Source of the DNA: Candidatus Thorarchaeota archaeon
Lineage (GTDB): Archaea > Asgardarchaeota > Thorarchaeia > Thorarchaeales > Thorarchaeaceae
Assembly (NCBI GenBank): GCA_004524595.1
Contig: SDOA01000001.1
Coordinates: 1-64,000 of the forward strand
Direction: 5' to 3'
DNA length: 64,000 nt
The notes beneath the pieces were generated by a model. The model saw only the letters and a list, made by a program, of their open reading frames with translations, was not told the origin of the DNA and ran no database searches. Positions 54,083-62,715 of the stretch are shown here, piece after piece (position 1 is the first letter of the stretch; the number at the start of each line of letters is the position of its first letter). The position numbers were made by a program, and so were the translations under genes.

Positions 54083-54284
54083 CGAAGTAGGTTCGTGTAT
54101 TCCATCAGTCAAAAACCACACCCAAGAAATACACCAAGTCTTTACCTAACTGGCTTTCACATACAACTTGTCTATTTGAATAGGATGAAAATATTATATA
54201 ATGTACAACAACCTACATTGATAGAACAAGAACCACTTAGTCAGAAAGAGATATCCGAAAGTAATCTTGAGAGGTCTTCTTCTG

Positions 54285-54650
54285 TCAATTTATCGCTAAA
54301 AAGAATTTATCAGAATCGAATGAACTTGCTTGACTTGGTGTTGTTTTTGCTAGATTTACAACAATCCGTAACCCACCAATGGATCCCGTTACTTCAAGGC
54401 CTTCTTTTTCACTTTTTTTGAAGACATTTCCTTCTAAATACAGCTTAGATTCATTACCCTTAACAATCTCTTTTGAATCTATTACAATAGAAACTGTATC
54501 ACCTTCACTAATACTCCCACAGAGGACCTCAGGTAGTTCAATTGTTAGGAAGGCACCCTCATTTTTCGAGGATATTTTAATCAATTTCAGTCTCCTAGTT
54601 TCAGTATCTTCAATTGAGTCAATCATTGTTTCTTTAAGTCTGATTACCAT
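54285..54650 (-). CDS. rpo8: RNA polymerase subunit Rpo8 (RPB8-like)
   Basis: 121 residues. The order RRLKLIKISSKNEGAFLTIELP, SEGDTVSIVIDS, KLYLEGNVFKK, GSIGGLRIVV, and a final FDSDKFFLAI corresponds by eye to eukaryotic RPB8 (LGDKFRLVIAS, YVMYGKVYRI, SYGGLLMRL, FEVDSRVYLLM). It would be an OB-fold RNA polymerase subunit. Rpo8 is known from Crenarchaeota, Korarchaeota and Asgard, not from most Euryarchaeota. Similarity is by pattern only, not by search. Confidence 0.65.
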   Translation of the reverse strand: MVIRLKETMIDSIEDTETRRLKLIKISSKNEGAFLTIELPEVLCGSISEGDTVSIVIDSKEIVKGNESKLYLEGNVFKKSEKEGLEVTGSIGGLRIVVNLAKTTPSQASSFDSDKFFLAIN

Positions 54651-54772
54651 AAGCTATTCACTCCTACTGGTCAAGGGATTTGATTGGGTCATATATAGTG
54701 TGGTTTTAATTCTGTCGTTATTTCCATGTGCTCTTTTTTAAGGAACATAAAGACTATTTTTTGGTGGATATA

Positions 54773-56599
54773 GTGCAACAAAGAAAGCTCCTAATACTTT
54801 CTCTGTCCCTAATAATTATCTTAGGTATCACAATTTCCGTAACAGCTTTCTATTTTGACTTTCAGTATTTTGAAACTGATAAGACAGTCTATGAAATAGG
54901 TGAAACCATTAATATGGTTTCCAGCTTAATCGCAGATTTTAGTAATGATGGATATTGCTTTGTTTCTTTTGCCATAGTTACAGATCAAGGACCGGCATTT
55001 GCTGATGAATATTATATACCTCCCTCACCAAATGCTAGACTCATTAATTCAAATTACACAATTCATCCAAACCATACTAGCCCTGGTGAAGACGGAATAA
55101 CAGCCTATGCCCTCTTTAATGTAGAAATATATGATACAGTTACACAAGGAGCCAGTGAAAATGTTGAAATCACAATCACGAGAGGTCGCCTTACAGTATA
55201 TCCTACTACTTCCCTTATTATCCAATCAGATACTAATACTACGATAACCCTACATGTAGGATCAATACACGAAAATACTATTGTGTATCCAAATGAAGAA
55301 ATTGGTGTTCTCATTAGAAATCCTAGTTCTGAAATCATTTATAATGACAATAGTACAACAGCCCTTGATGGCTCTATTAATATCAACTGGAATCAATCAA
55401 TGGGCCAACCTGGAATCTATGATCTGACAATAACTGGATTTGGAAATGAAGACTTTCTTGAGTTTACCAAAGAATTTCAGGTGTCCGTTGTTCCTAAATC
55501 TTCAAATTTGACAGTTGTTTCAGCACCTGATTTTGTTCCCTGTCAGTCTCCTGATGGAAGCTACTTTGATTATGCAAATATTATAATCCGACACGAAGCT
55601 GCAGATTACACAAGAATTAATGATAGCACAATCTTCTGGAACTCTAGCTTTGGGAATGGTTACCTGATACTCATAGATGAAGGAGAATATTCTGTTTCAA
55701 TTCCATGTCTCATCCCCTCTGGACTATATACAATTAACATAACAGCTATAAATCCTAGCTATCAGAATACATCATTATCAATATTAGTGAACGTTGTTAA
55801 GAATCCTTTAATCTTTACAACAATTCAAAATCAACAGTCTGTTGTTCATGGTGAGAATCTTACAATTGAATTCTTAATTGAAGAAGGTATTTCTTGGAAT
55901 CAAAAAATATTACTAGATATTAGCGATCAACTTTCTGAGATATCAAGCCAAATCGATATATATCCTAATACAACCACTCTTCTAATAATAAATGCTTGGC
56001 ATAATCTTACCCTTGGCCCTCATAATCTTAGTATCACTGTTATGAGTGACTATTATGCTTTCTCTGTAACCCCGGAACTAGAAATCATCATCATTGGTGA
56101 ACTTTCTTTCAATGTCAGTATAGAGTCTGCATATTATGGCGAGAATATGCAATTGCAGCTATCAATCTTTGATTATAACAGTGACATAATAGAAATGGCA
56201 AATTTAACAGTATACTATGATACTGAAATCAATCCATTTTTTACTCAACAAATCAATTCTACACAAATTATTTTCGTTCCGCTTCCTTTACGAATCAGCC
56301 ATGGGTATCACGAATTTCGATTTGAAATTATAGCACCTTATTATATGAACGAAATTACAGCTAAGAATATTACCATTTTAATGAGGACCAATATCACAAT
56401 AATTATTGAAACTATATTGTACAGTAGTATTTCCAGTATAGAAAATAATTCCAGATATGTTATATCATTAAATCAAGCAACTCTCTTGGTTCTATCATAC
56501 GACCGCCACCAACTTTGTTTAATGAAATCACCTCAGTCGTATCTCGTACCACACGTGATACCTCTCTTGATAATTGTCCCAAATTCAGCTCAGGAATAA
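54773..56599 (+). CDS. Ig-like surface protein, 3' end overlapping korA
   Basis: About 608 residues from GTG 54773 (GGTGG just upstream; ATG 54728 is an alternative). A signal anchor, KLLILSLSLIIILGITISVTAFY, is followed by beta-rich repeats with many N-x-S/T sequons (FNVEIYDTV, GIYDLTITGFG, GLYTINITAINP). Unlike the protein at 48888 it has no C-terminal TM anchor: the last 46 codons run antisense through the conserved end of korA and are not protein-like. The true 3' end may have been lost. Confidence 0.75.
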   Translation: MQQRKLLILSLSLIIILGITISVTAFYFDFQYFETDKTVYEIGETINMVSSLIADFSNDGYCFVSFAIVTDQGPAFADEYYIPPSPNARLINSNYTIHPNHTSPGEDGITAYALFNVEIYDTVTQGASENVEITITRGRLTVYPTTSLIIQSDTNTTITLHVGSIHENTIVYPNEEIGVLIRNPSSEIIYNDNSTTALDGSININWNQSMGQPGIYDLTITGFGNEDFLEFTKEFQVSVVPKSSNLTVVSAPDFVPCQSPDGSYFDYANIIIRHEAADYTRINDSTIFWNSSFGNGYLILIDEGEYSVSIPCLIPSGLYTINITAINPSYQNTSLSILVNVVKNPLIFTTIQNQQSVVHGENLTIEFLIEEGISWNQKILLDISDQLSEISSQIDIYPNTTTLLIINAWHNLTLGPHNLSITVMSDYYAFSVTPELEIIIIGELSFNVSIESAYYGENMQLQLSIFDYNSDIIEMANLTVYYDTEINPFFTQQINSTQIIFVPLPLRISHGYHEFRFEIIAPYYMNEITAKNITILMRTNITIIIETILYSSISSIENNSRYVISLNQATLLVLSYDRHQLCLMKSPQSYLVPHVIPLLIIVPNSAQE

Positions 56600-57587
56600 G
56601 CAACTGGTCAACTGAGTTACTAAATTCTCTAACGGCATCGTCAGGAAATGGCCACACCGTTCTTAATTGCATTGATCTTACTGATGTCTTCAAACTATTA
56701 GAATTCATTAATTCATCTACAGACCTAGTAGTTGACCCAAAAGAGATTATGCCCCATTTTGCAGTTTCTGGTCCTTTACATACGAAATCATCAATAGCTG
56801 AACGTGCATCAGTAATTTTCGAAGTGATTCTACGAATCAGTTTATCATGTGTTTCAGGATCTGAAGTTTTTCGAAAACCTCTTTCATCATGCGTTGAGCC
56901 AGTCACAAGTAAATTGTGTCCATCTCCAAATCGAGGCATTATTGCATCTCCACCAGAATCAATTCCTCCAAAATGAGGTTCTCCTTTTTTAGCCAGTCTT
57001 CGTTTAACTGGTCTTTCTTTCATTTTACTGATTGTTACCTTTTCACGTGAATGAGCTACAATCTCATCAGAGAGAAGTATTACAGGATGTCTTAATTTTT
57101 CAGAGAGATAAAATGCCTTTATTGTTAGTTCGTAAGTTTCTTGTGAAGAACTCGGGGACAATACTATTATTTCATGATCTCCATGTGTCCCCCATCTTGT
57201 CTGCATCAAATCCCCTTGAGCTGCTTTTGTTGCTTGACCAGTACTTGGACCTACTCTCTGTACATTTACTATAACACAAGGTGTTTCCGTCATAATTGCA
57301 TAACCGATATTTTCCTGCATCAGACTAAAACCAGGACCTGATGTAGCAGTCATTGATACTGAACCACCCCATGCAGCTCCAATTATCGCAGATATCGCTC
57401 CTATCTCATCTTCCATTTGAACATAGACCCCACCAATTTTAGGAAGTCTTTGAGACATAATCTCAGCTATCTCTGAAGCTGGTGTTATTGGATAACCTGC
57501 AAAAAAATTACAACCCGCAATAATAGCAGCCTCTGCACAGGCTTGATTGCCTTGCCAAAAATTGATGATATCTGAGGTCATAATCAA
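56460..57587 (-). CDS. korA: 2-oxoacid:ferredoxin oxidoreductase alpha subunit
   Basis: 375 residues. GNQACAEAAIIAGCNFFAGYPITPASEIAE, VQMEDEIGAISAIIGAAWGG, MTATSGPGFSLMQENIGYA, and QRVGPSTGQATKAAQGDL are KorA/PorA motifs. KorB (TPP subunit) does not follow it in the window, so either it is encoded elsewhere or the gene is an orphan. The C-terminus NKVGGGRMIEPRELLDLMI looks intact, so the overlap with the convergent surface gene is taken up by that gene. Confidence 0.93.
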   Translation of the reverse strand: MIMTSDIINFWQGNQACAEAAIIAGCNFFAGYPITPASEIAEIMSQRLPKIGGVYVQMEDEIGAISAIIGAAWGGSVSMTATSGPGFSLMQENIGYAIMTETPCVIVNVQRVGPSTGQATKAAQGDLMQTRWGTHGDHEIIVLSPSSSQETYELTIKAFYLSEKLRHPVILLSDEIVAHSREKVTISKMKERPVKRRLAKKGEPHFGGIDSGGDAIMPRFGDGHNLLVTGSTHDERGFRKTSDPETHDKLIRRITSKITDARSAIDDFVCKGPETAKWGIISFGSTTRSVDELMNSNSLKTSVRSMQLRTVWPFPDDAVREFSNSVDQLLIPELNLGQLSREVSRVVRDTTEVISLNKVGGGRMIEPRELLDLMI

Positions 57588-57784
57588 TTCTCACAAGTCA
57601 GATAATCTGTCGGTATAAGATAAGCATATTCTTACGACCTCACACCGATAATTAAATCTCAATGTGATTTTGTACTTTATTGGCACTCAAATTTTCTAAC
57701 GTTCAAAATTGTTTAACTAATGATGAACTATTCACAACATCAATAATCTTAAATCAAGACCACAGACTATCATGTTTTATAATT

Positions 57785-57859
57785 GCGATCGTTGTCTAGG
57801 GGTTATGATGTAGGCTTCCCAAGCCTGCGACCCGGGTTCAAATCCCGGCGATCGCACCA
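57785..57859 (+). tRNA. tRNA-Gly (anticodon CCC), no intron
   Basis: Acceptor GCGATCG/CGATCGC, discriminator A, encoded CCA. Anticodon arm TAGGC-TTCCCAA-GCCTG; T-arm CCGGG-TTCAAAT-CCCGG (with the neighbouring C). 75 nt in all, the only tRNA in the window without an insertion. Confidence 0.95.
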
Positions 57860-57906
57860 TTTGCTTTTCGTCATATTTATTGCTGACAAAATATCATTGT
57901 CTTACT

Positions 57907-57979
57907 GGCGAGTGATGATTGCTATGACCCCGATGAGTCAGTAATGACGATGATATGGATCTTGAGTTAGGAACTCGCC
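57907..57979 (+). ncRNA. Possible small structured RNA (C/D-box-like) between tRNA-Gly and orc1
   Basis: GGCGAGT (57907-57913) pairs perfectly with ACTCGCC (57973-57979). Just inside the 5' arm is GTGATGA, identical to a C box (RUGAUGA), and an AATGACGATGAT segment resembles a C' box. No clean CUGA D boxes are seen, so it is not a secure C/D guide RNA. It could instead be a regulatory leader or a terminator-like hairpin. Confidence 0.25.
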
Positions 57980-58034
57980 AATACTTTCGGCAATCTCCCC
58001 TCATAATATCCGTTTAATCGTACAGTCCGCAAAT

Positions 58035-58046
58035 GCTTTTAAGTAC
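58035..58046 (+). promoter_or_regulatory. TATA-like box of orc1/cdc6
   Basis: GCTTTTAAGTAC about 30-40 bp before ATG 58075. This supports ATG 58075 with a short leader rather than ATG 58033, which would lie upstream of the box. Confidence 0.5.
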
Positions 58047-58074
58047 GAAATTGCAAAACTTAAATCGTTCTAAT

Positions 58075-59280
58075 ATGGCTCACGATTATATCGAAGATGA
58101 ACTAAGTAGACAAAGTGTATTCAAGTCTGAACAGTTCTTATCTATCGAATACGTACCTGAGAGTCTTCCTCATAGACAGTCCGAACTCCGAATGCTCGCA
58201 CAAAATTTCAAGACTCTCATAAGTTCTCCTGGACGCACGAGTCATAAATTCCTTATAGAAGGCCCAGTTGGTACCGGAAAGACCGCAGTAGCAAAACGGT
58301 TCTCAGAACAAATAGTTCAGGCAGCAGAAAGAAGAAATATTCGACTTCATAACACTCATATCAATTGTCGTGTCAACAAAACGTCATATCTCATTTTTCT
58401 ACGCGCACTTCGTGAGTTTAAACCAGAATTTCCACGAAGAGGTCATTCACCAGAAGAACTTCTACAATTATTAGTTGAAATCTTGGAAGACGAAGACAGA
58501 TACTTATTGCTCATTCTTGATGAGTTAGACTATTTCATTAAACAACGTGGTTCTGATATCCTATATGATCTGACAAGACTAACTGATGATCAATTAAACG
58601 CAAGACAACGGGTATCAATCATAGGTATCGGTCGTGAAATCCCACTTGATAGAACGATATTAGATTCCAGCACACTTAGTACACTTCAACGGAACATTAT
58701 ACATTTCTCAAAATATAATCAAAACGCGTTGTATGATATACTTCATAATCGTGCAGAGATGGCATTTGAAAAGAATACTGTTATGGATGAAACACTCCAA
58801 GTCATTGCCGATATTGCTTCTGAACATGGTGATGCCAGATATGCTATCGAACTTTTATGGCGTGCCGGAAAGCAAGCTGACAGTGACCAAACAAATGTTG
58901 TCGTTCCTGATTACGCTCGTCAGGCTAAGGCTGATACTCATCCAGAACTAAGAAAGGAAGTTTTCACCACTCTTACTTCTCAACATAGACTTCTCTTACT
59001 GGCTGCAGCACGACAACTGAAAGAAACACGTAGCGCCTATGTCACAATGGGCGAAGTCGAGGATATGTATCAATCTGTATGCGAAGAGTACAACGATGAA
59101 CCAAGAGCACACACTCAAATTTGGGAATGGATTCAAGACCTTACAGCTCATGGAATAATTGATACAAAACGTTCTGGAAGTGGTCAACGGGGACAAACCA
59201 CTCTAATTGGTCTTTCTGATGTTCCTGCAGAAATGCTCGAACATTTTATTGCAACTATTCTAGACTCACAGGAGTTGTGA
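58075..59280 (+). CDS. cdc6: Orc1/Cdc6 replication initiator
   Basis: 401 residues from MAHDYIEDELSRQSVF. EYVPESLPHRQSELRMLAQNF precedes Walker A EGPVGTGKTAVA; Walker B is LLILDELDYF. A sensor-2/lid region follows (GDARYAIELLWRAG), then a C-terminal winged helix (YVTMGEVEDMYQSVCEEYNDEP...). It binds origin recognition boxes and loads MCM. Located in a replication cluster with RFC, GINS and MCM; the proposed origin is 23 kb away. Confidence 0.95.
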   Translation: MAHDYIEDELSRQSVFKSEQFLSIEYVPESLPHRQSELRMLAQNFKTLISSPGRTSHKFLIEGPVGTGKTAVAKRFSEQIVQAAERRNIRLHNTHINCRVNKTSYLIFLRALREFKPEFPRRGHSPEELLQLLVEILEDEDRYLLLILDELDYFIKQRGSDILYDLTRLTDDQLNARQRVSIIGIGREIPLDRTILDSSTLSTLQRNIIHFSKYNQNALYDILHNRAEMAFEKNTVMDETLQVIADIASEHGDARYAIELLWRAGKQADSDQTNVVVPDYARQAKADTHPELRKEVFTTLTSQHRLLLLAAARQLKETRSAYVTMGEVEDMYQSVCEEYNDEPRAHTQIWEWIQDLTAHGIIDTKRSGSGQRGQTTLIGLSDVPAEMLEHFIATILDSQEL

Positions 59281-59287
59281 ACTTGTC

Positions 59288-59572
59288 TTGAATGAAAGTC
59301 CATCTAAAGTTACTATTGAAGACCTTCTTTCATCCAGAGGAAGAATAAGAATTCTAATAGAACTTGCAAAAGCAACCGAGTTGAATATATCAGAATTGTG
59401 TAGAAGAGTTGATCTTAATCATAGCTCTACTAAATCACATCTTGATGTCCTAACAAGGTCAGGCATAATCGAAGAGAAAAAATTTGGCAGAATCAAAATA
59501 TACCGCTACAAGATTGAAGACTTGAGAGCGCGATCGCTAAAAAGTCTCTTTGATTTATGGGATTCCTCATAG
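59288..59572 (+). CDS. Winged-helix DNA-binding protein, ArsR-like
   Basis: 94 residues. EDLLSSRGRIRILIELAKATELNISELCRRVDLNHSSTKSHLDVLTRSGIIEEKKFGRIKIYRY is a complete wHTH of the ArsR/MarR-like type; no sensor domain. It lies 7 bp after cdc6 and overlaps nothing, so it is in the cdc6-truA operon. It may regulate the operon; unproven. Confidence 0.8.
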   Translation: MNESPSKVTIEDLLSSRGRIRILIELAKATELNISELCRRVDLNHSSTKSHLDVLTRSGIIEEKKFGRIKIYRYKIEDLRARSLKSLFDLWDSS

Positions 59573-59585
59573 GAGACCTATTATT

Positions 59586-60452
59586 ATGACCAACTATCTT
59601 GCACGTTTATTCTATCTCGGGGACAATTATTATGGTTCTCAAAAACAACCAGGATTTAAAACCGTTCAGGGTGAGTTGATTGATGCAATAGAAACGTGGA
59701 GCAATGAGAACCACTCTTCTCGAACTATTCAAATGTCAGGTAGAACAGATCGTGGTGTTCATGCTCTAGGACAGGTAGTAATGATCACCTCTGAAAAACC
59801 TTTGACTGTCGATGGAATTAACAAATTTCTTCCTGATGATATCATATTATGGGCACGAGCAAAAGCACCCGAAGGATTTCGTCCTCGTTCAAGTCCTTTG
59901 CTTCGTCACTACCGATACTTTCTGGGAGATGAATGGAAAGAACTTGATATAGGTAGAGTAAGACACGCGATTTCTAAACTAGCTGGATCTAGAGATTTTG
60001 GAATGTTATCTAAGCCTGATGAACGTAGAAATACTGTGACTACTGTCTTGAATATGTATATTGAAAATATTTCTGGAGTTTCTTTTTTAGACGTAATTGG
60101 TACTAGTTTTCTCTGGAAATTTGTAAGAAAAGTTGTGACGTTATTGATGGAAATAGGTCTTGGAACTTTGGATTCCGGGGTCATCAATGAAATCACTCAT
60201 GGAGTTAAAAGAACCATTCGAAGCGGGATAGAACCAGCAGCTCCTGAAAACCTGTTGCTTTTAGAAACAATCGTGCCAGTTCGATTTATTCCCAGCAAAT
60301 ACGGGTTACGAAAAATCCAGAAGATTCTCAATGACCGATTTAATTATCACCTTCATTCCATGAACGCCTTTCGTGGAATCATTAACTTTTTTTCCTCCTC
60401 AGTGATGCCTTATCAATCCCTAACCAGTTTGAATAATCATCTACAAGACTAG
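59586..60452 (+). CDS. truA: tRNA pseudouridine synthase A
   Basis: 288 residues from MTNYLARLFYLGDNYYGSQKQPG. MSGRTDRGVHALGQV contains the catalytic Asp; RPRSSPLLRHYRYFL and FLWKFVRKVVTLLMEIGLG are the other TruA motifs. It makes pseudouridine at positions 38-40 of the anticodon stem. The last 70 bp overlap the 3' end of the convergent rfcL gene, a long overlap. Confidence 0.95.
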   Translation: MTNYLARLFYLGDNYYGSQKQPGFKTVQGELIDAIETWSNENHSSRTIQMSGRTDRGVHALGQVVMITSEKPLTVDGINKFLPDDIILWARAKAPEGFRPRSSPLLRHYRYFLGDEWKELDIGRVRHAISKLAGSRDFGMLSKPDERRNTVTTVLNMYIENISGVSFLDVIGTSFLWKFVRKVVTLLMEIGLGTLDSGVINEITHGVKRTIRSGIEPAAPENLLLLETIVPVRFIPSKYGLRKIQKILNDRFNYHLHSMNAFRGIINFFSSSVMPYQSLTSLNNHLQD

Positions 60453-61599
60453 GTCTAATCGTAACAATATTTGTAATAGTATCAAAATGAGTATGTTTTG
60501 ATCTACTTTTAGAAACTCCTGACACTCGTGAGAGAGCTGATAATGCATCAGATTTTTTATCTCTTGATTGATTTCCTTGCCATACCAAGAGAGGCCAGGT
60601 AGATTTAGAATAATTCACTTTTCTGTATGGCGTTATGGTTCTCGATACTGCAACTCCAGTAGCTAAGAAATCATAGAAATATGAAAGGAGTTTCCAATTC
60701 TGGTTTCTCATTATTCTTCCAAGGAATAAATCTGCAAGTGATAGTCCATCAAACCCGAGGTTCAACTCGTTTGGAGATAATAAATGAAGATGAATATTTT
60801 CTTCTAACCAGAGAAGAATTGAATCATAATCAAGTTCGGATTCAGATAATGTTCTTCTCGCTACTTTAGGATCTTGAGTCATGAACAATCTTTGAATTGT
60901 TTCTTCTGTTCCACGTCTAATGTTTCTTGTCCCTGAACCTATTGAAACTACAGCTGCCCCTCTCTTTGCATAGGCTTCGAGGTCAGAGATTGCTGCGCGA
61001 AGATCTCCTGCTGAAGTTTCTGCAATCTCAGAAATTACATCTTGTGTTATATCTATCTTATTTTGGTCTGCGATATTTCGAAGTACATCGACTATACTGT
61101 CGTGTTCAATTGGCTCAAATATTAATACCTGACAAATTTTGAACAAGTCTTTTAGACGTGGGCTATCAGGATCGTTTGCAGTCATTATTATTGGATGAAC
61201 AGTTTCCTTGACCACTTTTGAAATAGCCCCGACACCACCTCTATCACTAGTACCAGAGAGACCATCTACCTCATCTAAAAGTATTATACGAGGTCTACCA
61301 TCTAGGGTCTGTTGTGATGCCGCGCGCCAGACCAAGGTTTCAATACTATCTTTGTTCCTTTTATCGCTTGAATTGAATTCTACTAATTCCATATCTAATT
61401 CATTTGATAACGCACCTACGGAAGCAGTTTTTCCTGTACCTGGAGGTCCTATCAATAAAATCGCTCGCTTCTCCGGAATACCCCTTTTCCATAAGAATAT
61501 CCAATCTTTAATTCGACTAATAGCATCTGGATTACCTACTATATGTTCCAGCTTTTTCGGACGATATCTCTCAGGCCAAGGAAGGTTCTCATTTTTCAT
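60382..61599 (-). CDS. rfcL: Replication factor C large subunit
   Basis: 405 residues from MKNENLPWPERYRPKKLEHIVGN. Walker A GPPGTGKTAS, Walker B IILLDEVDGL, and the insertion with PIIMTANDPDSPRLKDLFKIC are RFC-L motifs; it lacks the SRC box of small subunits, as expected. It starts 11 bp inside the end of rfcS (an open frame extending further upstream is not family-like). It loads the PCNA clamp together with RFC-S. It is shorter than many euryarchaeal RFC-L proteins, and no clear C-terminal PIP box is seen. Confidence 0.95.
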   Translation of the reverse strand: MKNENLPWPERYRPKKLEHIVGNPDAISRIKDWIFLWKRGIPEKRAILLIGPPGTGKTASVGALSNELDMELVEFNSSDKRNKDSIETLVWRAASQQTLDGRPRIILLDEVDGLSGTSDRGGVGAISKVVKETVHPIIMTANDPDSPRLKDLFKICQVLIFEPIEHDSIVDVLRNIADQNKIDITQDVISEIAETSAGDLRAAISDLEAYAKRGAAVVSIGSGTRNIRRGTEETIQRLFMTQDPKVARRTLSESELDYDSILLWLEENIHLHLLSPNELNLGFDGLSLADLFLGRIMRNQNWKLLSYFYDFLATGVAVSRTITPYRKVNYSKSTWPLLVWQGNQSRDKKSDALSALSRVSGVSKSRSKHTHFDTITNIVTIRPSLVDDYSNWLGIDKASLRRKKS

Positions 61600-62566
61600 C
61601 TCTCTCACTACCAATACCAATATGTGCCAGAAGAGCTGCCAATTGAATCTCTCCATGCGCTCCCTCTCCAATTCGAAATTCAATTTCTGCTATTCGTTCC
61701 AATATACTCATCTGCTGTCGATTAGATAGGTCTAGGGTTTGCAGCTCTCTATGTACCTGACTTACAAGGTCCACTGGTGATACCCCCTCATTATGTATTA
61801 ACTTTCTAAGGGTTTCCTGAGAGTCCATGTATCTCCCTTCATATGCGTCAGTTAGCATTTTCTTTATTGTTTCAGGAATCGCTCTTCCTGAAATTGCAAA
61901 AACAATTGACTCGGTAATCTCTTGTCCGGTTGAGGAAGCTGCTTGCAACAAATTAATGGCTGCCCGCATATCTCCCTCAGTAAGATAAAGAATGGCAGTA
62001 ACCCCAGTAGATGCAAGCTTGACTTTTTCTTGCTTTGCTATGAATTCCAAACGTTTTGTTATTTCATCATCATGAAGTCGAGAGAACTTGAAAATTGCAC
62101 ATCTTGATTGAATTGGCGGGATAATTCTACTTGAATAATTGCAGATTAAAATCATTCTACAGGATTGAGAGTATGACTCCATTGTTCTTCTGAGTGCATG
62201 TTGTGCATCTGTAGTTAGATGGTCGGCTTCATCAAGAACAAGAATTTTGAATGGTGCATCTCCCGATGGCATCGTACGTGCAAAATTCTTAATCTGATTT
62301 CTAACCACATCAATGCCTCTTTCATCACTTGCATTTAGTTCCATAAAATTACGATCGAAAGTATCTCCAAATAGGTCTCTTGCCATTGCCATTGCAGCCG
62401 TGGTCTTACTTGTTCCAGGTGGACCAGTGAACAAACAATGTGGGACTGTCTTGCCTTCAACGAATTTTGACAAGCTCTCAATAATTGACTCTTGACCAAT
62501 AATACCTTTCAATTTTGGAGGTCGATACTTCTCAGTCCACAAATCTAGATTCATAGGTGTTCCCAT
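61589..62566 (-). CDS. rfcS: Replication factor C small subunit
   Basis: 325 residues. LWTEKYRPPKLKGIIGQ at the N-terminus (start could be M5), LVLDEADHLT Walker B, CNYSSRIIPPIQSRCAIFKF with the SRC arginine finger. The P-loop is GPPGTSKTT, with Ser where Gly is nearly invariant (GPPGTGKTT); Lys and Thr are kept. It forms the clamp loader with RFC-L in one operon. Confidence 0.96.
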   Translation of the reverse strand: MGTPMNLDLWTEKYRPPKLKGIIGQESIIESLSKFVEGKTVPHCLFTGPPGTSKTTAAMAMARDLFGDTFDRNFMELNASDERGIDVVRNQIKNFARTMPSGDAPFKILVLDEADHLTTDAQHALRRTMESYSQSCRMILICNYSSRIIPPIQSRCAIFKFSRLHDDEITKRLEFIAKQEKVKLASTGVTAILYLTEGDMRAAINLLQAASSTGQEITESIVFAISGRAIPETIKKMLTDAYEGRYMDSQETLRKLIHNEGVSPVDLVSQVHRELQTLDLSNRQQMSILERIAEIEFRIGEGAHGEIQLAALLAHIGIGSERDEK

Positions 62567-62715
62567 CCATTTTTCTTGTCACTGATTTTCAGTGTCTGCT
62601 ATTGCAAAGAGTCCATCCTGACACCTTAAAAGCTTCTCCAGACTGACGTACACTAAGAAAATCTCATAATTAATCCTTATAGCTCAAACTTATAGAGCAA
62701 GGGCTTTATCTCACT

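Noticed and set aside
44778..57587. Integrated conjugative element or provirus
   Set aside because: No integrase, relaxase, capsid or att repeats; KorA, Rpo8 and TFB are chromosomal genes and the tRNAs are intact.
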